Of a stretch of 64,000 bases of DNA, positions 1 to 8,043 are shown piece by piece. Under the pieces are notes generated by a model. That model did no database searches and was not told the origin of the DNA. It saw nothing but the letters and a program-made list of their open reading frames with translations. Each line of letters opens with the position of its first letter. Positions within the stretch are counted from its first letter, which is position 1. The DNA lies in contig JBMFJH010000001.1 in the NCBI GenBank assembly GCA_049973945.1, positions 107,825 to 171,824 of the forward strand, written 5' to 3'. The position numbers and the translations under genes are program-made. The DNA comes from Acd1 sp049973945 (GTDB lineage Archaea > Thermoproteota > Thermoprotei_A > Sulfolobales > Sulfolobaceae).

Positions 1-1
1 G

Positions 2-499
2 ATACAGCACGAGAGGTCTGACCTAGACCTAGTCGTCTACGGCGAGAGGAAGGCCTTCGAGCTCCTCGAGGCTTTCAAGGGAGGCGATGTGGATTACGAG
101 TGGATTAAGGAGGCCTCGGAGAACTACGGCCTTAGCCCCGAAGAGGTGAGGGGCCTGTACAACGTTCAGCTGAGGGGGGTATATAAGGGCCTCAAGTACT
201 CCGTCTCCTTCGTCGACCCGAGGCCCAGGAAGCACTGCGACGAGGTCTGCGTTAAGCTGGGCCCGTTCGAGGGGGAAGTGGAGTTGGTACAGAACCAGTT
301 CGGCGCCCTCGTTTACCCCTCCGAAGTCGAGGCTAAGGGCCCGGTAGACAGGGTGGTCTCCTACGAGGGCATATTCTCGTGGATCCTGTTCTCCTCCAAG
401 AGGGTTAAGGTCAGGGGGATGCTCATGTCTTGCGAGGGGGTGAAGACCCTTGTCCTCGGCGATAGGGACGTACCCGCGAGAGTTGGTAGAGTACTGTAG
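2..499 (+). CDS. Nucleotidyltransferase-domain protein, 5' end outside the window
   Basis: The reading frame is open from the first bases of the window to a TAG at 497-499, so the true start lies upstream. The visible part (about 165 residues) begins with HERSDLDLVVYG. This matches the S-D-x-D metal-binding signature of the polymerase-beta-type nucleotidyltransferase fold; the upstream GS(x)RG strand is missing because of truncation. The rest, including VSFVDPRPRK, resembles the C-terminal part of stand-alone archaeal nucleotidyltransferases of unknown substrate. A GTG at 89 could start a shorter protein, but that would discard the SDLD motif, so I treat the gene as partial. It is followed almost directly by the CitG-like gene, suggesting co-transcription. 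The fold is fairly sure; the substrate is unknown. Confidence 0.7.
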   Translation: MQHERSDLDLVVYGERKAFELLEAFKGGDVDYEWIKEASENYGLSPEEVRGLYNVQLRGVYKGLKYSVSFVDPRPRKHCDEVCVKLGPFEGEVELVQNQFGALVYPSEVEAKGPVDRVVSYEGIFSWILFSSKRVKVRGMLMSCEGVKTLVLGDRDVPARVGRVL

Positions 500-1358
500 C
501 CACATGGCCTCGCTTGCATCCACAGCGACTGCCAGGGAGGCTACGGAGTTCAAGCCGGGCAACGCGAACAGGTTCAGGGACTTACCTACGGTCGGCTTCA
601 GCGAGCTCGTGCTCTCCGCCACGCTCTCCGTCCCTTACTACTGGAGGGCCTGCGTCTACGGCTACTACGGCAAGAAGGGGGTGTACAGACCGCTGTACGA
701 GTCGATATTAGAGGTTCAGAGGGCTGGGGTCAGGTTCTCGATCCTGGGCACCGCCATCCTCCTTTACCCCCTCCTTTATGAGTCGCCGAACGCGTCCTCG
801 AGCAGGGAGCTCACCGCAAAGGCCTCTCAGCTGGTGAGGGCGTTAGACGAAGAGGAGGCCGAGTGGTTCCTGAAGGCGGTTTCCCTGATCCCGCCCAGCT
901 ACTTGGGCAAGCTCGAGGGAGGGAAAGACTACAGGGAGTTCAAGGGCACCCTGACGGAGCTGCTCGCGTTCTCGGCGAATTATGACGAGGTGGTCAAGGA
1001 CTTGTTCGAGGGGTACAGGCTGAGCTTGAGGGTGGCCGACTCCATAAGGAGGAACGGGGTCACCTCTGCTTACCTCGAACTGCTCTGCGAGGTCCCGGAC
1101 ACCCTGATAATGAGGAAACACGGGGCCAGGAGGGCGGTAGAGGTCTCCCGAATGGCCTGCGAGGCGCTCAGCGGGCTCTTACCGCTACAGGAGCTGGACT
1201 CCTACCTGGTCAAGGAGGGACTGAACCCCGGTTCTACCGCTGACATAATAGCCTCCGCTTTATTCCTCGTAATGTATGACGAGTGGTGGAGCATTCACCC
1301 TGATTACAAGGGCTACCTGCGCAAGGGTTGCTCGAGGGTTACAAGGACAGATAGTTAG
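483..1358 (+). CDS. Triphosphoribosyl-dephospho-CoA synthase family (CitG/MdcB-like) protein
   Basis: The protein has the CitG-family signature near its N-terminus: a helix ending in EATEFKPGNANRFRDLP, where KPGN is the conserved nucleotide-binding motif. In bacteria CitG makes the prosthetic-group precursor of citrate lyase from ATP and dephospho-CoA. Archaeal members usually lack a citrate lyase and their role is unknown. About 291 residues is normal for the family. The start is uncertain: TTG at 483 keeps the usual helix before KPGN and overlaps the upstream gene by 17 bases; TTG 450 and ATG 504 are alternatives. The last residues are odd. Adding one G to the G run at 1325-1327 would end the protein ...RKGLLEGYKDR, which reads more naturally than the present tail. 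Family call good, function open. Confidence 0.7.
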   Translation: MVEYCSHMASLASTATAREATEFKPGNANRFRDLPTVGFSELVLSATLSVPYYWRACVYGYYGKKGVYRPLYESILEVQRAGVRFSILGTAILLYPLLYESPNASSSRELTAKASQLVRALDEEEAEWFLKAVSLIPPSYLGKLEGGKDYREFKGTLTELLAFSANYDEVVKDLFEGYRLSLRVADSIRRNGVTSAYLELLCEVPDTLIMRKHGARRAVEVSRMACEALSGLLPLQELDSYLVKEGLNPGSTADIIASALFLVMYDEWWSIHPDYKGYLRKGCSRVTRTDS

Positions 1359-1725
1359 CCTGGGCGACGTTGAGTGCCCGGAGAGGCTCAACCTGGTCTA
1401 CGGCATCCCTGGTGAGGCAGACGTCCCCTCCGTTCAGAGGTACCTGAGGAGGTTCGAGGGCCTGGAAATCAAGGCCAAGCTCCTCCACTTCCCTCCCTTC
1501 GGCTTCGAATTCATGGGAGTTAAGGCGGGGGATCAGAAGGTTTTGGCTTTCATACTCTCCGAGAAGCCCGACCTAGTGATCCACGGCCACGCTGAAAGGC
1601 AGGCCGAGTACAGGATAGCCGACACGAGGGTCGTTTCGGTGGGCTCTTTAGACCTCGGTTACTACGTCCTTTACGACTCTAGGAGGAACTCCTACGAGCT
1701 CTTGAGCCTCACGGCCATCAGGTAG
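1276..1725 (+). CDS. Calcineurin-like metallophosphoesterase-family protein, degenerate
   Basis: The core resembles short archaeal phosphoesterases: YGIPGEADVPSV occupies the place of the GNHD block, PDLVIHGHAE the place of the GH(T/S)H block, and VVSVGSLDLGYYVLYD is the typical closing strand. Both metal-binding blocks are altered (GEAD for GNHD, GHAE for GHTH) and no N-terminal DxH motif is visible. Catalysis is therefore doubtful. The first convincing residues are IVSLGDVECPERL from about 1351. No ATG, GTG or TTG lies just before them. The ATG at 1276 overlaps the CitG-like gene by 83 bases, and an ATA at 1351 would be a non-standard start. The 3' end overlaps the convergent acetyltransferase gene by 34 bases. 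Confidence 0.55.
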   Translation: MTSGGAFTLITRATCARVARGLQGQIVSLGDVECPERLNLVYGIPGEADVPSVQRYLRRFEGLEIKAKLLHFPPFGFEFMGVKAGDQKVLAFILSEKPDLVIHGHAERQAEYRIADTRVVSVGSLDLGYYVLYDSRRNSYELLSLTAIR

Positions 1726-2201
1726 GCGTCCTCGCCGTCGGCGTAGTAGTGCTTCAGGATCTTCACCTTCTGAAACCCGAACTTCTCGTAGAGTCGAATC
1801 GCCTCGACGTTGCTGACCCTGACCTCCAGGTAAACCTCCTCCACCTCGTAGAAGTCCCTCATGGCCTCCATGAACTTGGAGAGGAGCGCCGTGCCTATCC
1901 CCCTCCTCCTGTACTGCTCGAGGACGGCGAAGGACACGAGGTGGCCCTTCTTCACGTAGTTCTTCGAGTCGAAGAAGCTCGCCCCCCATTCGACCCTCGG
2001 CATTATGTACCCCACCACTTGGCCGTCAACTTCGGCGACGAAGAAGGCCTCGGGGAAGCTCCTCAAGTGTTCCTCGAAGAAGTACGAGGGGTAGTTCTCC
2101 GGCAGCGAGAGCCTGTTGATCCTGATTATGGCGTTGAGGTCGCTGAATCTGGCGCTCCTCACTGTGAAGCCCGACTCGCTACCTTTCCGTGCGAGCTCCA
2201 T
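1692..2201 (-). CDS. Protein N-terminal acetyltransferase, archaeal Ard1/RimI type
   Basis: This GNAT-fold enzyme should transfer acetyl from acetyl-CoA to protein N-termini. The sequence closely follows what I recall of the Sulfolobus Ard1 enzyme: INRLSLPENYPSYFFEEHL near residues 28-46, then YIMPRVEWG, and the acetyl-CoA pyrophosphate loop YRRRGIGTALL (Q/RxxGxG/A) near residues 97-107. VYLEVRVSNVEAIRLYEKFGF and YYADGEDAYLMA follow. Length 169 is typical. It starts at an ATG at 2201 and is divergent from coaBC, with overlapping promoter space between them. The tail converges on the phosphoesterase-like gene. No missing motif is visible. High confidence in the family and likely role. Confidence 0.92.
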   Translation of the reverse strand: MELARKGSESGFTVRSARFSDLNAIIRINRLSLPENYPSYFFEEHLRSFPEAFFVAEVDGQVVGYIMPRVEWGASFFDSKNYVKKGHLVSFAVLEQYRRRGIGTALLSKFMEAMRDFYEVEEVYLEVRVSNVEAIRLYEKFGFQKVKILKHYYADGEDAYLMAVRLKSS

Positions 2202-2236
2202 GGCTTAAAACCCTCGGCCATGCCTTAAATCATTGC

Positions 2237-3460
2237 ATGCACCCCTCAGAGAGGATCGTCGGCGAGGTAAGCAAGGAGCTGGCTGGCAAGAGAGTCCTCT
2301 TAGGCGTTACTGGCAGCGTGGCGATCTACAAGAGCATAGACCTGGCGAGGTCTCTCATGAGGAGGGGGGCCGAAGTCACTGTTGTAATGACGGAGGACGC
2401 CGAGAGGCTGGTCAGCAGTGAGATGTTCTCCTGGGCCACAGGGAGGGAAGCGGTTACCGAACTCACGTGGAGGCTGGAGCACGTGACTCTGGAGGAAGAG
2501 CACGACGCGTTCGTGATAGCCCCCGCCACGGCCAACACGATCTCCAAGATCGCCCACGGGATTGCGGACACCCCGGTAACGGCGACAGCCCTGAACTTCA
2601 TAGGCGACGGGAGGCCCGTCATCGTCGTGCCCTCGATGCACAAGCAGATGTACCTGGCCTTGAAGGGGAACTTGGAGAAGCTGAAGTCGATGGGGGTTGA
2701 AGTGATCGAGCCAGTCCTGGTCAGGGACGTCGCCCACTACCCGGAGCTGGACTACCTCACCGACTACGTAGTCACTTACCTGCTGAGGGGGAAGGACTTG
2801 AAGGGCCTGAAGGTGCTGGTGACGGCCGGCCCCACCAGGGAGTACTTGGACCCCGTGAGGTTCATGAGCAACCCGAGCTCGGGAACGATGGGGGTGACCA
2901 TAGCCAACGAGGCTTTCCTGAGGGGAGCAGACGTTGTCCTCGTGGCTGGGCCTCTATGCACTTCCCACAGGCCATACGTAAGGACGGTGAGAGTGGAAAC
3001 GACTGCGCAGATGGCAGACGAAGTGGAGAGGTACGTCAACGCTGGTTATAGCACGGTCATTCTAGCTGGAGCCCCTGCAGACTACAGGTTCAAGAGCGTC
3101 GCCGAGGCGAAGCTGGACAGCGCGACTCAGTTACCGACTGCCGAGTTCGAGAGGACGGAGAAAGTCTCCGCCAGGGCCAGGAAGCCGGGGGTCTTCCTAG
3201 TGGGCTTCGCGGCTGAGACCGCTAAGGACGACGACGAGCTGGTCGAGAAGGCCAAGAAGAAGAAGGAAAAGCACGGCTTCGACGTGATCGTCGCTAACAA
3301 CGCCTACAGGAAGGACATAGCCTTCGCGTCTGAGTACAACGAGGTGGTAGTAGCCACTGACTCTAAGGTGATCAAGATGGAGAAGGACTACAAGACTGTC
3401 ATAGCCAGGAAGCTGTTGGACGTGGTTAGGGACGAGCTGAGGGCGAGGGGACGCGTTTAA
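2237..3460 (+). CDS. coaBC: Bifunctional phosphopantothenoylcysteine decarboxylase / phosphopantothenate-cysteine ligase
   Basis: The protein carries two successive coenzyme A biosynthesis activities. The N-terminal flavoprotein half (CoaC) shows GVTGSVAIYKSIDLA, APATANTISKIAHGIADTP and the substrate-clamp-like VPSMHKQMY. The C-terminal half (CoaB) begins at about residue 185 with VLVTAGPTREYLDPVRFMS and NPSSGTMG and ends with the FDVIVANN segment. At 407 residues it has the normal fused length. I chose ATG 2237, because CTTAAAAC at about 2203-2210 lies where box A of a leaderless transcript should be. A start at 2189 would only add a non-conserved extension. tRNA-His follows 35 bases after the stop. 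Very secure. Confidence 0.95.
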   Translation: MHPSERIVGEVSKELAGKRVLLGVTGSVAIYKSIDLARSLMRRGAEVTVVMTEDAERLVSSEMFSWATGREAVTELTWRLEHVTLEEEHDAFVIAPATANTISKIAHGIADTPVTATALNFIGDGRPVIVVPSMHKQMYLALKGNLEKLKSMGVEVIEPVLVRDVAHYPELDYLTDYVVTYLLRGKDLKGLKVLVTAGPTREYLDPVRFMSNPSSGTMGVTIANEAFLRGADVVLVAGPLCTSHRPYVRTVRVETTAQMADEVERYVNAGYSTVILAGAPADYRFKSVAEAKLDSATQLPTAEFERTEKVSARARKPGVFLVGFAAETAKDDDELVEKAKKKKEKHGFDVIVANNAYRKDIAFASEYNEVVVATDSKVIKMEKDYKTVIARKLLDVVRDELRARGRV

Positions 3461-3468
3461 ACTTTAAT
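3454..3468 (+). promoter_or_regulatory. Box A-like element upstream of tRNA-His
   Basis: The A/T-rich stretch CGTTTAAACTTTAA spans the coaBC stop codon and lies 28-42 bases before the tRNA 5' end. This fits an archaeal TATA box with a few bases of leader. Assigned by position and composition only. Confidence 0.45.
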
Positions 3469-3495
3469 TCGAAGGTCGTTAAAATAAGGTCGGCT

Positions 3496-3571
3496 GGCTC
3501 CGGTAGCTCAGCCTGGTTAGAGCGTCGGGCTGTGGACCCGAAGGTCCCGGGTTCAAGTCCCGGCCGGAGCC
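3496..3571 (+). tRNA. tRNA-His (anticodon GTG)
   Basis: A full cloverleaf can be folded. The acceptor stem is GCTCCGG/CCGGAGC (3497-3503 with 3564-3570). The D arm is GCTC...GAGC and the anticodon stem TCGGG/CCCGA encloses the loop CTGTGGA with anticodon GTG. The T arm is CCGGG-TTCAAGT-CCCGG. G at 3496 can pair with C at 3571. This is the extra G(-1):C73 pair that identifies histidine tRNA, and it is encoded in the gene here. There is no intron and no encoded CCA. Confidence 0.96.
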
Positions 3572-3572
3572 C

Positions 3573-3759
3573 TCCTTTTCGTTCTTTATTGGGAGAGTCC
3601 GGCCTTTGCCGTCTGGCTACGATAGATTTACAAGTCCATATGGTCCAAGCGAGACGCATACATTTTGTTTAATTAAAATGAAAAAATTTAGCAAATTTAT
3701 TTTCAACTTTAGCTAATTTACAAATTTTTCCATTATATAACTCTTGAAGTATAAACTGT
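3573..3759. other. A/T-rich intergenic stretch
   Basis: The stretch from about 3660 to 3780 is far richer in A and T than the surroundings. It contains a pyrimidine-rich tail after the tRNA (possible terminator) and TTATATAAC at about 3733-3741, a good box A for the damaged gene starting at 3760. No other gene is seen. Confidence 0.4.
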
Positions 3760-4157
3760 ATGTGTTATTTAGTGATTTTCTCGACTGTATCTAATAAATA
3801 CCCGAGGAGGACTGTTCTGGGCCTAATGTTAGCCGCCGATAGCGTCGCCTTCGCGGTATCTCGTAACGACGATCGCGCTCACGGCCATAGACCTTGTGCT
3901 CATGAGGACTAACGCACGGACTGAAGATGCGAGAAAGGAAGTCAAGGTCAGCATTTGGTTACTAGTGTACATCTTCACAACGACAACGCTACTTCGGCGG
4001 GTACGGACTGAACCCAGCGATGTTGTTCCTTGAGGACGCTATCTTTACGGCTATCGCGACCCCGGCGAAGTATCGCGTTGCCGTTAATACGAGCTTCAGG
4101 ACTCAGGCGATAAGAGGCGAGCTCGAGGAAATGAGAGAGGTGCCGATCCAAGAATAA
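3760..4157 (+). pseudogene. Decayed small membrane-protein gene
   Basis: An ATG at 3760 lies about 22-27 bases after the box A-like TTATATAAC. From there the coding signal can be followed through three frames. First is MCYLVIFSTVSNKYPRRTV and a hydrophobic LGLMLAADSVAFAVS. After a shift near 3859 comes LVTTIALTAIDLVLMRTN and VSIWLLVYIFTTTT. After a second shift near 3989 comes YFGGYGLNPAMLFLEDAIF, ending in ...REVPIQE and TAA. Hydrophobic stretches alternate with charged ones, so this was probably a three- or four-helix membrane protein of about 130 residues. I do not recognise the family. Both shifts can be undone by removing one base each. Real decay seems likely, but sequence error is possible. 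Confidence 0.45.
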
Positions 4158-4230
4158 GTTCCTCAATTAGTTAATAACAAGCTATTTTTCACTAAAGTTC
4201 CTCGTCTTAGTCTTTAAGTAGCTTTGCTTG

Positions 4231-5034
4231 TTACTCTTCTGATTTTTTCCTTGGCCTGAACGAGTGGGCGTGGTTAGGGTCGTAAACGCTCGACCTTACC
4301 TGATCCTTGTACAAGTCTGGGTTCGCCACTTTGCCGACTATTATGACGGCGTCCTTGAATATCTTTTCCTCCTTCACCCTCTGGACCAGCTCCCCGACCT
4401 TACACCTTATGATCTTCTGGTCTGGCCACGTCGCCTTGTAAACGACTATCGCTGGTGTGTCGTCGCTCACCCCTCCTTCCTTCAGCTCCCTCACCACTTT
4501 GTCTATGATATGGACGCCAGTATAGATCACGAGGCTCGCGCCCTTGTTGACGAAGGGTGCATAGTCCTTGATAGAGCCCTCCATTTCGACCCTAGCAGAC
4601 CCCCTGGTGATTATTACGGTCTGGGAAATCTTCGGTAGGGTAAGCTCTATCCCAGCGACGCTGGCCGCGGCTAGCGCGGCGGTTATGCCAGGGACGAACT
4701 CGTAAGGCACTCCCGCCTCCTGGAGCTCCCAGACCTCCTCCATTAGAGCTCCGTAAATCGAGAAGTCTCCAGACTTCAGCCTGACGACGGTCTTTCCTTG
4801 TTTCGCCCTATCTATCATGACCTTCGTTATTTCCTCGAGCGTCAGGTTCGCGCTGTTAATCTTTTCCGCGTCCTTCCTCGCCCACCTCCTCACTATCTCC
4901 TCGTTGACAAGCGACCCCGCGTAGATCACAACGTCAGCTTCCTCTAAGGCGGTCTTCGCCTTGACAGTTATCAGCTCTGGGTCTCCCGGGCCCGCACCCA
5001 CGAATATGACCTTCCCTACTTTACTTCCCTCCAT
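4231..5034 (-). CDS. cbiF: Cobalt-precorrin-4 C11-methyltransferase
   Basis: This SAM-dependent enzyme methylates C11 of the corrin ring in the anaerobic cobalamin route. The tetrapyrrole methylase core is present: FVGAGPGDPELITVKA at the N-terminus, VIYAGSLVNEEIV (typical of CbiF/CobM), VRLKSGDFSIYGALMEE and FVPGITAALAAAS. The later motifs TLPKISQTVIITR and YKATWPDQKII also follow the CbiF pattern. Length 267 with the ATG at 5034 is normal; this start overlaps cbiL by 14 bases. An upstream ATG at 5049 would overlap more and adds nothing conserved. It is the last gene of the eight-gene operon. High confidence. Confidence 0.93.
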   Translation of the reverse strand: MEGSKVGKVIFVGAGPGDPELITVKAKTALEEADVVIYAGSLVNEEIVRRWARKDAEKINSANLTLEEITKVMIDRAKQGKTVVRLKSGDFSIYGALMEEVWELQEAGVPYEFVPGITAALAAASVAGIELTLPKISQTVIITRGSARVEMEGSIKDYAPFVNKGASLVIYTGVHIIDKVVRELKEGGVSDDTPAIVVYKATWPDQKIIRCKVGELVQRVKEEKIFKDAVIIVGKVANPDLYKDQVRSSVYDPNHAHSFRPRKKSEE

Positions 5035-5680
5035 TCTCCCACCTCGCAATTACTAGGGAGAAATAATCGTCGTCCCTCACGTTAGTGCCTAGTTCTTCTC
5101 CTTCCATGTAACACCTCCTGGCATAAACTACCTTATAGCCGTCAAGCAACTTCACGGCCTCGCTCAGTCCGAGGCTACCCTTCATCAAGACAACGGTCTC
5201 GAACTTGCCCTTGACCGCGTTCAAAAGGTCAGTCCTATCGGCTGGGATTACCGCGATCCCCTCGTCGCCGAGGGCTAAACTGAGCTTAGCCCTGCTCGCA
5301 CAGGCGGTTATACTGCTGACCCCAGGGATCAGCTCCATCTGAGTGACACAGGGCATCTTGGCGGCGAACCTGAACACCGTGCTGTAGAGGGTCGGGTCGC
5401 CCAAAGTCACGTAAACTACCTCCTCCTCTCCCATCAGCGAGTCGCAGAGATCTTTAGCTATCCCCTCCAGCTCCTTCTCATCTATATCTTTCTTCATCGG
5501 GAGCTTCACGTGGACTATCCTCCCTTTAGCGTAGTGCCTCACGATCTTTTCGGTGAGGCTAGCTGTCTTGTTTGAGGATGAAGGAACTATTACGACCTTA
5601 GCGTCGCTCAGGACTTTCGCGGCCTTAACGGTGACCAACTCCGGGTCTCCTGGTCCGAGGCCTACTGCAATCAGCTTCAC
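5021..5680 (-). CDS. cbiL: Cobalt-precorrin-2 C20-methyltransferase
   Basis: CbiL adds the C20 methyl group to cobalt-precorrin-2. Motifs: AVGLGPGDPELVTVKAAKVL at the N-terminus, KLPMKKDIDEKELEGIA, VVYVTLGDPTLYSTVFRF (the GDPTLYST block is characteristic of CbiL/CobI) and ELIPGVSSITACASRA. The 219-residue length is normal. GTG at 5680 overlaps the cbiT stop by three bases, indicating translational coupling. High confidence. Confidence 0.93.
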   Translation of the reverse strand: MKLIAVGLGPGDPELVTVKAAKVLSDAKVVIVPSSSNKTASLTEKIVRHYAKGRIVHVKLPMKKDIDEKELEGIAKDLCDSLMGEEEVVYVTLGDPTLYSTVFRFAAKMPCVTQMELIPGVSSITACASRAKLSLALGDEGIAVIPADRTDLLNAVKGKFETVVLMKGSLGLSEAVKLLDGYKVVYARRCYMEGEELGTNVRDDDYFSLVIARWENGGK

Positions 5681-6273
5681 TTCTTCTCACCCGTGACGAT
5701 GATGATCGGGTTCCTGGCGAGGAGCGCGTAACCGGTCGAGGTCTTCCTGCCCTTACTCACCGTTATCATGGTCACGTCGACCTCGTACTTCAGGAGGTCT
5801 AAGGCCCTGATCGCCTTGTAAGCGGTCTCTATCTGGATGGCATCAGCTACAATCCTCCCCCCTTTCCTCAGCCTCTGGTCTAGGATCCTGATCACGTCCT
5901 CGATCTCGTTCGAGGCCCCGCCTATGAAGGCCCCGTCTATCTTCACCTCGAGCTCCCTCAGCACTTCGCTCGCGTTGCCGAACCTTACGTCGATCCTTTC
6001 CAACACGCCGAACCTCTCCGCGTTCCTTTTCGTGAGCTCGACGGCCTTCGGGTTGTTGTCGACCGCTATTACTTTTCCAGTCGGCCCCACGGCTAAGGCC
6101 ATCTCGACGGTGACGGAACCCGTACCGCTACCAACGTCTACTAGAGTATAGCCCTTGGCAATCCTAAGCTTGGAGAGGACTAACGCCCTGATCTCCTCCT
6201 TAGTCATAGGTATCTCTTCGTCCCTCACGAATTGCTCGTCGGGGATTCCGAAAGTGGTGAAGGGCCAGCTCAA
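5677..6273 (-). CDS. cbiT: Cobalt-precorrin C15-methyltransferase (decarboxylating) CbiT
   Basis: CbiT is a Rossmann-fold SAM methyltransferase, unrelated in fold to the tetrapyrrole methylases around it. It methylates C15 and decarboxylates the acetate side chain. The start GIPDEQFVRDEEIPMTKEEI is the family hallmark, and the SAM-binding loop is VDVGSGTGSVTVEMA near residues 45-59. FIGGASNEIEDVI and VADAIQIETAYKAI follow. In some organisms CbiT is fused to CbiE; here CbiE is separate. The TTG at 6273 overlaps the cbiD stop. Length 198 is normal. High confidence. Confidence 0.93.
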   Translation of the reverse strand: MSWPFTTFGIPDEQFVRDEEIPMTKEEIRALVLSKLRIAKGYTLVDVGSGTGSVTVEMALAVGPTGKVIAVDNNPKAVELTKRNAERFGVLERIDVRFGNASEVLRELEVKIDGAFIGGASNEIEDVIRILDQRLRKGGRIVADAIQIETAYKAIRALDLLKYEVDVTMITVSKGRKTSTGYALLARNPIIIVTGEKK

Positions 6274-7307
6274 CCCTCGGCCACCCCCAGGACTTTCCTG
6301 CCCTTCTCGTCGAGGGCGATGACAGTGATAGGGACGTCGACCACCCTTCTAATCACCTTCAGGGCCCTCTCCGCGACCACCTTCATGACCTTGGCCGCTT
6401 CCTCCTCTCCGAGCTTGTAAAGAGCCTCAGAGACGCTCTTAGCGTTCACGATTTCCCTAACCTTCTCGAACGGAACGCCCGCCTGTATCGCGGAGTACAC
6501 GAGACTTTCTACCCTGCAGTCGCCGTATTTGGAGTGGGTGTTCAGCATTCCCGAGGAAAGCTTCACGAGCTTCCCCGGAAGCGAGACCAAGACCACTTTC
6601 TTAACCCCCCTCTTCTTGGCCTCGTCTAAGGCGGCACCAACCCAATCCCCCACCTTGACCGCGTGGCCGAACTTCCTGGCCGCGAACTCGTAAGCGGTGT
6701 TCCCCGGGGCCAAAACTAGCTCCCCTTTGTGCGAGTTTACGTCCTCACAGACGGCGGCCCTCACGTGCGCCTCGAAGTCCTCGTCGCTCATGGGCCACTC
6801 TATGCCGGTCGTGCCCAGGATCGATATCCCCCCTTTTATTCCGATCGCCTCGTTCATGGTGAGCTTCGCCAGCTCCTCCCCTCTCGGCACGCTTATCACG
6901 GCCTCGTAGTTCCCGCCCACCTCCGCCAACGCGTTCAGTATTAGCTTTCGGGCCCCCTCGCTGATAGCGAAACCCTCAGTCCCCCTCAGCCACTCCCCCT
7001 CTACCTTACCGACGCCCTTCCCTCCTAGTATTTTCGTCTCTGAAGAGGGTTTGACACAGGACACGATCTCGGCCCTGTCGAGCACGTCAGGGTTGTCCCC
7101 CGAGAACTTCCTGACTGAGGCACAGCTGTACTCTCCCTCTCTCCAGACTCTTTCAACATGAACCTCAATCCTCAGACCTATCGGAGTGGGCACCACGACA
7201 GAGCTCACCGTCTCACCTCTCAACGAGAGGGCTGCCGCCTTGCTCGCTGCCGCCGCCGCTAACCCCGTCGTTATTCCGTATCGCTTCCACGTATCTATGA
7301 AGCTCAT
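6270..7307 (-). CDS. cbiD: Cobalt-precorrin-5B C1-methyltransferase
   Basis: CbiD methylates C1 and is specific to the anaerobic pathway. The N-terminal YGITTGLAAAAASKAA is the family signature (usually YTTG(T/S)xAAAAxKAA). Later blocks are FSGDNPDVLDRAEIVS, GKGVGKVEGEWL, GTTGIEWPMSD and the SLPGKLVKLSSGMLNTHS segment. Length 345 is normal. The ATG at 7307 lies well inside the end of cbiH, so the two genes overlap by 95 bases in different frames. A later start would remove the signature, so the overlap seems real unless a base is missing in cbiH. Confidence in function is high. Confidence 0.93.
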   Translation of the reverse strand: MSFIDTWKRYGITTGLAAAAASKAAALSLRGETVSSVVVPTPIGLRIEVHVERVWREGEYSCASVRKFSGDNPDVLDRAEIVSCVKPSSETKILGGKGVGKVEGEWLRGTEGFAISEGARKLILNALAEVGGNYEAVISVPRGEELAKLTMNEAIGIKGGISILGTTGIEWPMSDEDFEAHVRAAVCEDVNSHKGELVLAPGNTAYEFAARKFGHAVKVGDWVGAALDEAKKRGVKKVVLVSLPGKLVKLSSGMLNTHSKYGDCRVESLVYSAIQAGVPFEKVREIVNAKSVSEALYKLGEEEAAKVMKVVAERALKVIRRVVDVPITVIALDEKGRKVLGVAEG

Positions 7308-8043
7308 ACTTGTCGCCGTACCCCCTCGGTGTGATCATAAGGTCGCCGCACGTATAAGTCCTAGAGTTCCCCACGATGAGCGTTGTCACCATGTTTATCT
7401 GGTCGAGGTACTTCTCCCACTCCCCCAAAGTGGTCACGGCCTTCCATTCGTTCTCCCTCCCTGCGGCCTTGACTATTCCGACCGGAGTTGAGGGCGACCT
7501 GAACCTGGAGATCTCCTTCATGGCCTCCATCAAGAGGACTGGGTTTATCGGGTTGTAGAGAGCTATGACGAAGTCCGCTTCAGTGGCTAACCTAACCTTC
7601 TTCAGGATTTCCTCCCTGGGGGTCAATAGGTCGCTCAGGCTTATCACGGCGAAGTCGTGCGACAGCGGGGCTCCAAGTAGAGCGGAAACGGCCAGCGCGG
7701 CGGTCACGCCTGGGACGACCTTCACTTCCACGTCGAACTTGCCCAAGCAGAGAAGCTCGAGGGTGGGAGATGCCATCCCGTAGACTTGCGGGTCTCCGCT
7801 ACTGACAACGGCTACCGTTTTCCCCTGGAGGGCCCTCTCTATGGCTATCTTAGCCCTCATCAGCTCCTCCTTCATGTTGGCAGTGATTACCTCCTTGCCG
7901 TGCGTCAAGTCCTTGATGAGCTCGGCGTAGGTCTTGTAGGTCACGATGACGTCGCTCTCCTGGATCGCCTTCAGGAAAGCCTCAGTCATGTTGGGCCTGT
8001 CGCCTGGGCCGAGGCCGAGAATGTAGATCTTGCCCCTTTTCAT
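7213..8043 (-). CDS. cbiH: Cobalt-precorrin-3B C17-methyltransferase
   Basis: CbiH methylates C17 and contracts the ring. Motifs: YILGLGPGDRPNMTEAFLKA, VVSSGDPQVYGMASPTLELL, VVPGVTAALAVSALLGAPL, SLSDLLTPREEILKKV and ALYNPINPV, all typical of CbiH/CobJ. The family normally ends soon after TPRGYGDKYEL. Here about 27 extra residues follow, low in complexity (SGGGSEQGG) and read through the first 95 bases of cbiD. I chose the ATG at 8043, which forms an ATGA overlap with the preceding stop codon. A start at 8052 is less natural. High confidence for function; the tail is suspect. Confidence 0.92.
   Translation of the reverse strand: MKRGKIYILGLGPGDRPNMTEAFLKAIQESDVIVTYKTYAELIKDLTHGKEVITANMKEELMRAKIAIERALQGKTVAVVSSGDPQVYGMASPTLELLCLGKFDVEVKVVPGVTAALAVSALLGAPLSHDFAVISLSDLLTPREEILKKVRLATEADFVIALYNPINPVLLMEAMKEISRFRSPSTPVGIVKAAGRENEWKAVTTLGEWEKYLDQINMVTTLIVGNSRTYTCGDLMITPRGYGDKYELHRYVEAIRNNDGVSGGGSEQGGSPLVER

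Noticed and set aside
2300..2737. Long minus-strand open frames opposite coaBC
   Set aside because: The plus strand encodes a complete, motif-rich CoaBC. The antisense frames have no recognisable motifs and arise from high GC content and codon bias.
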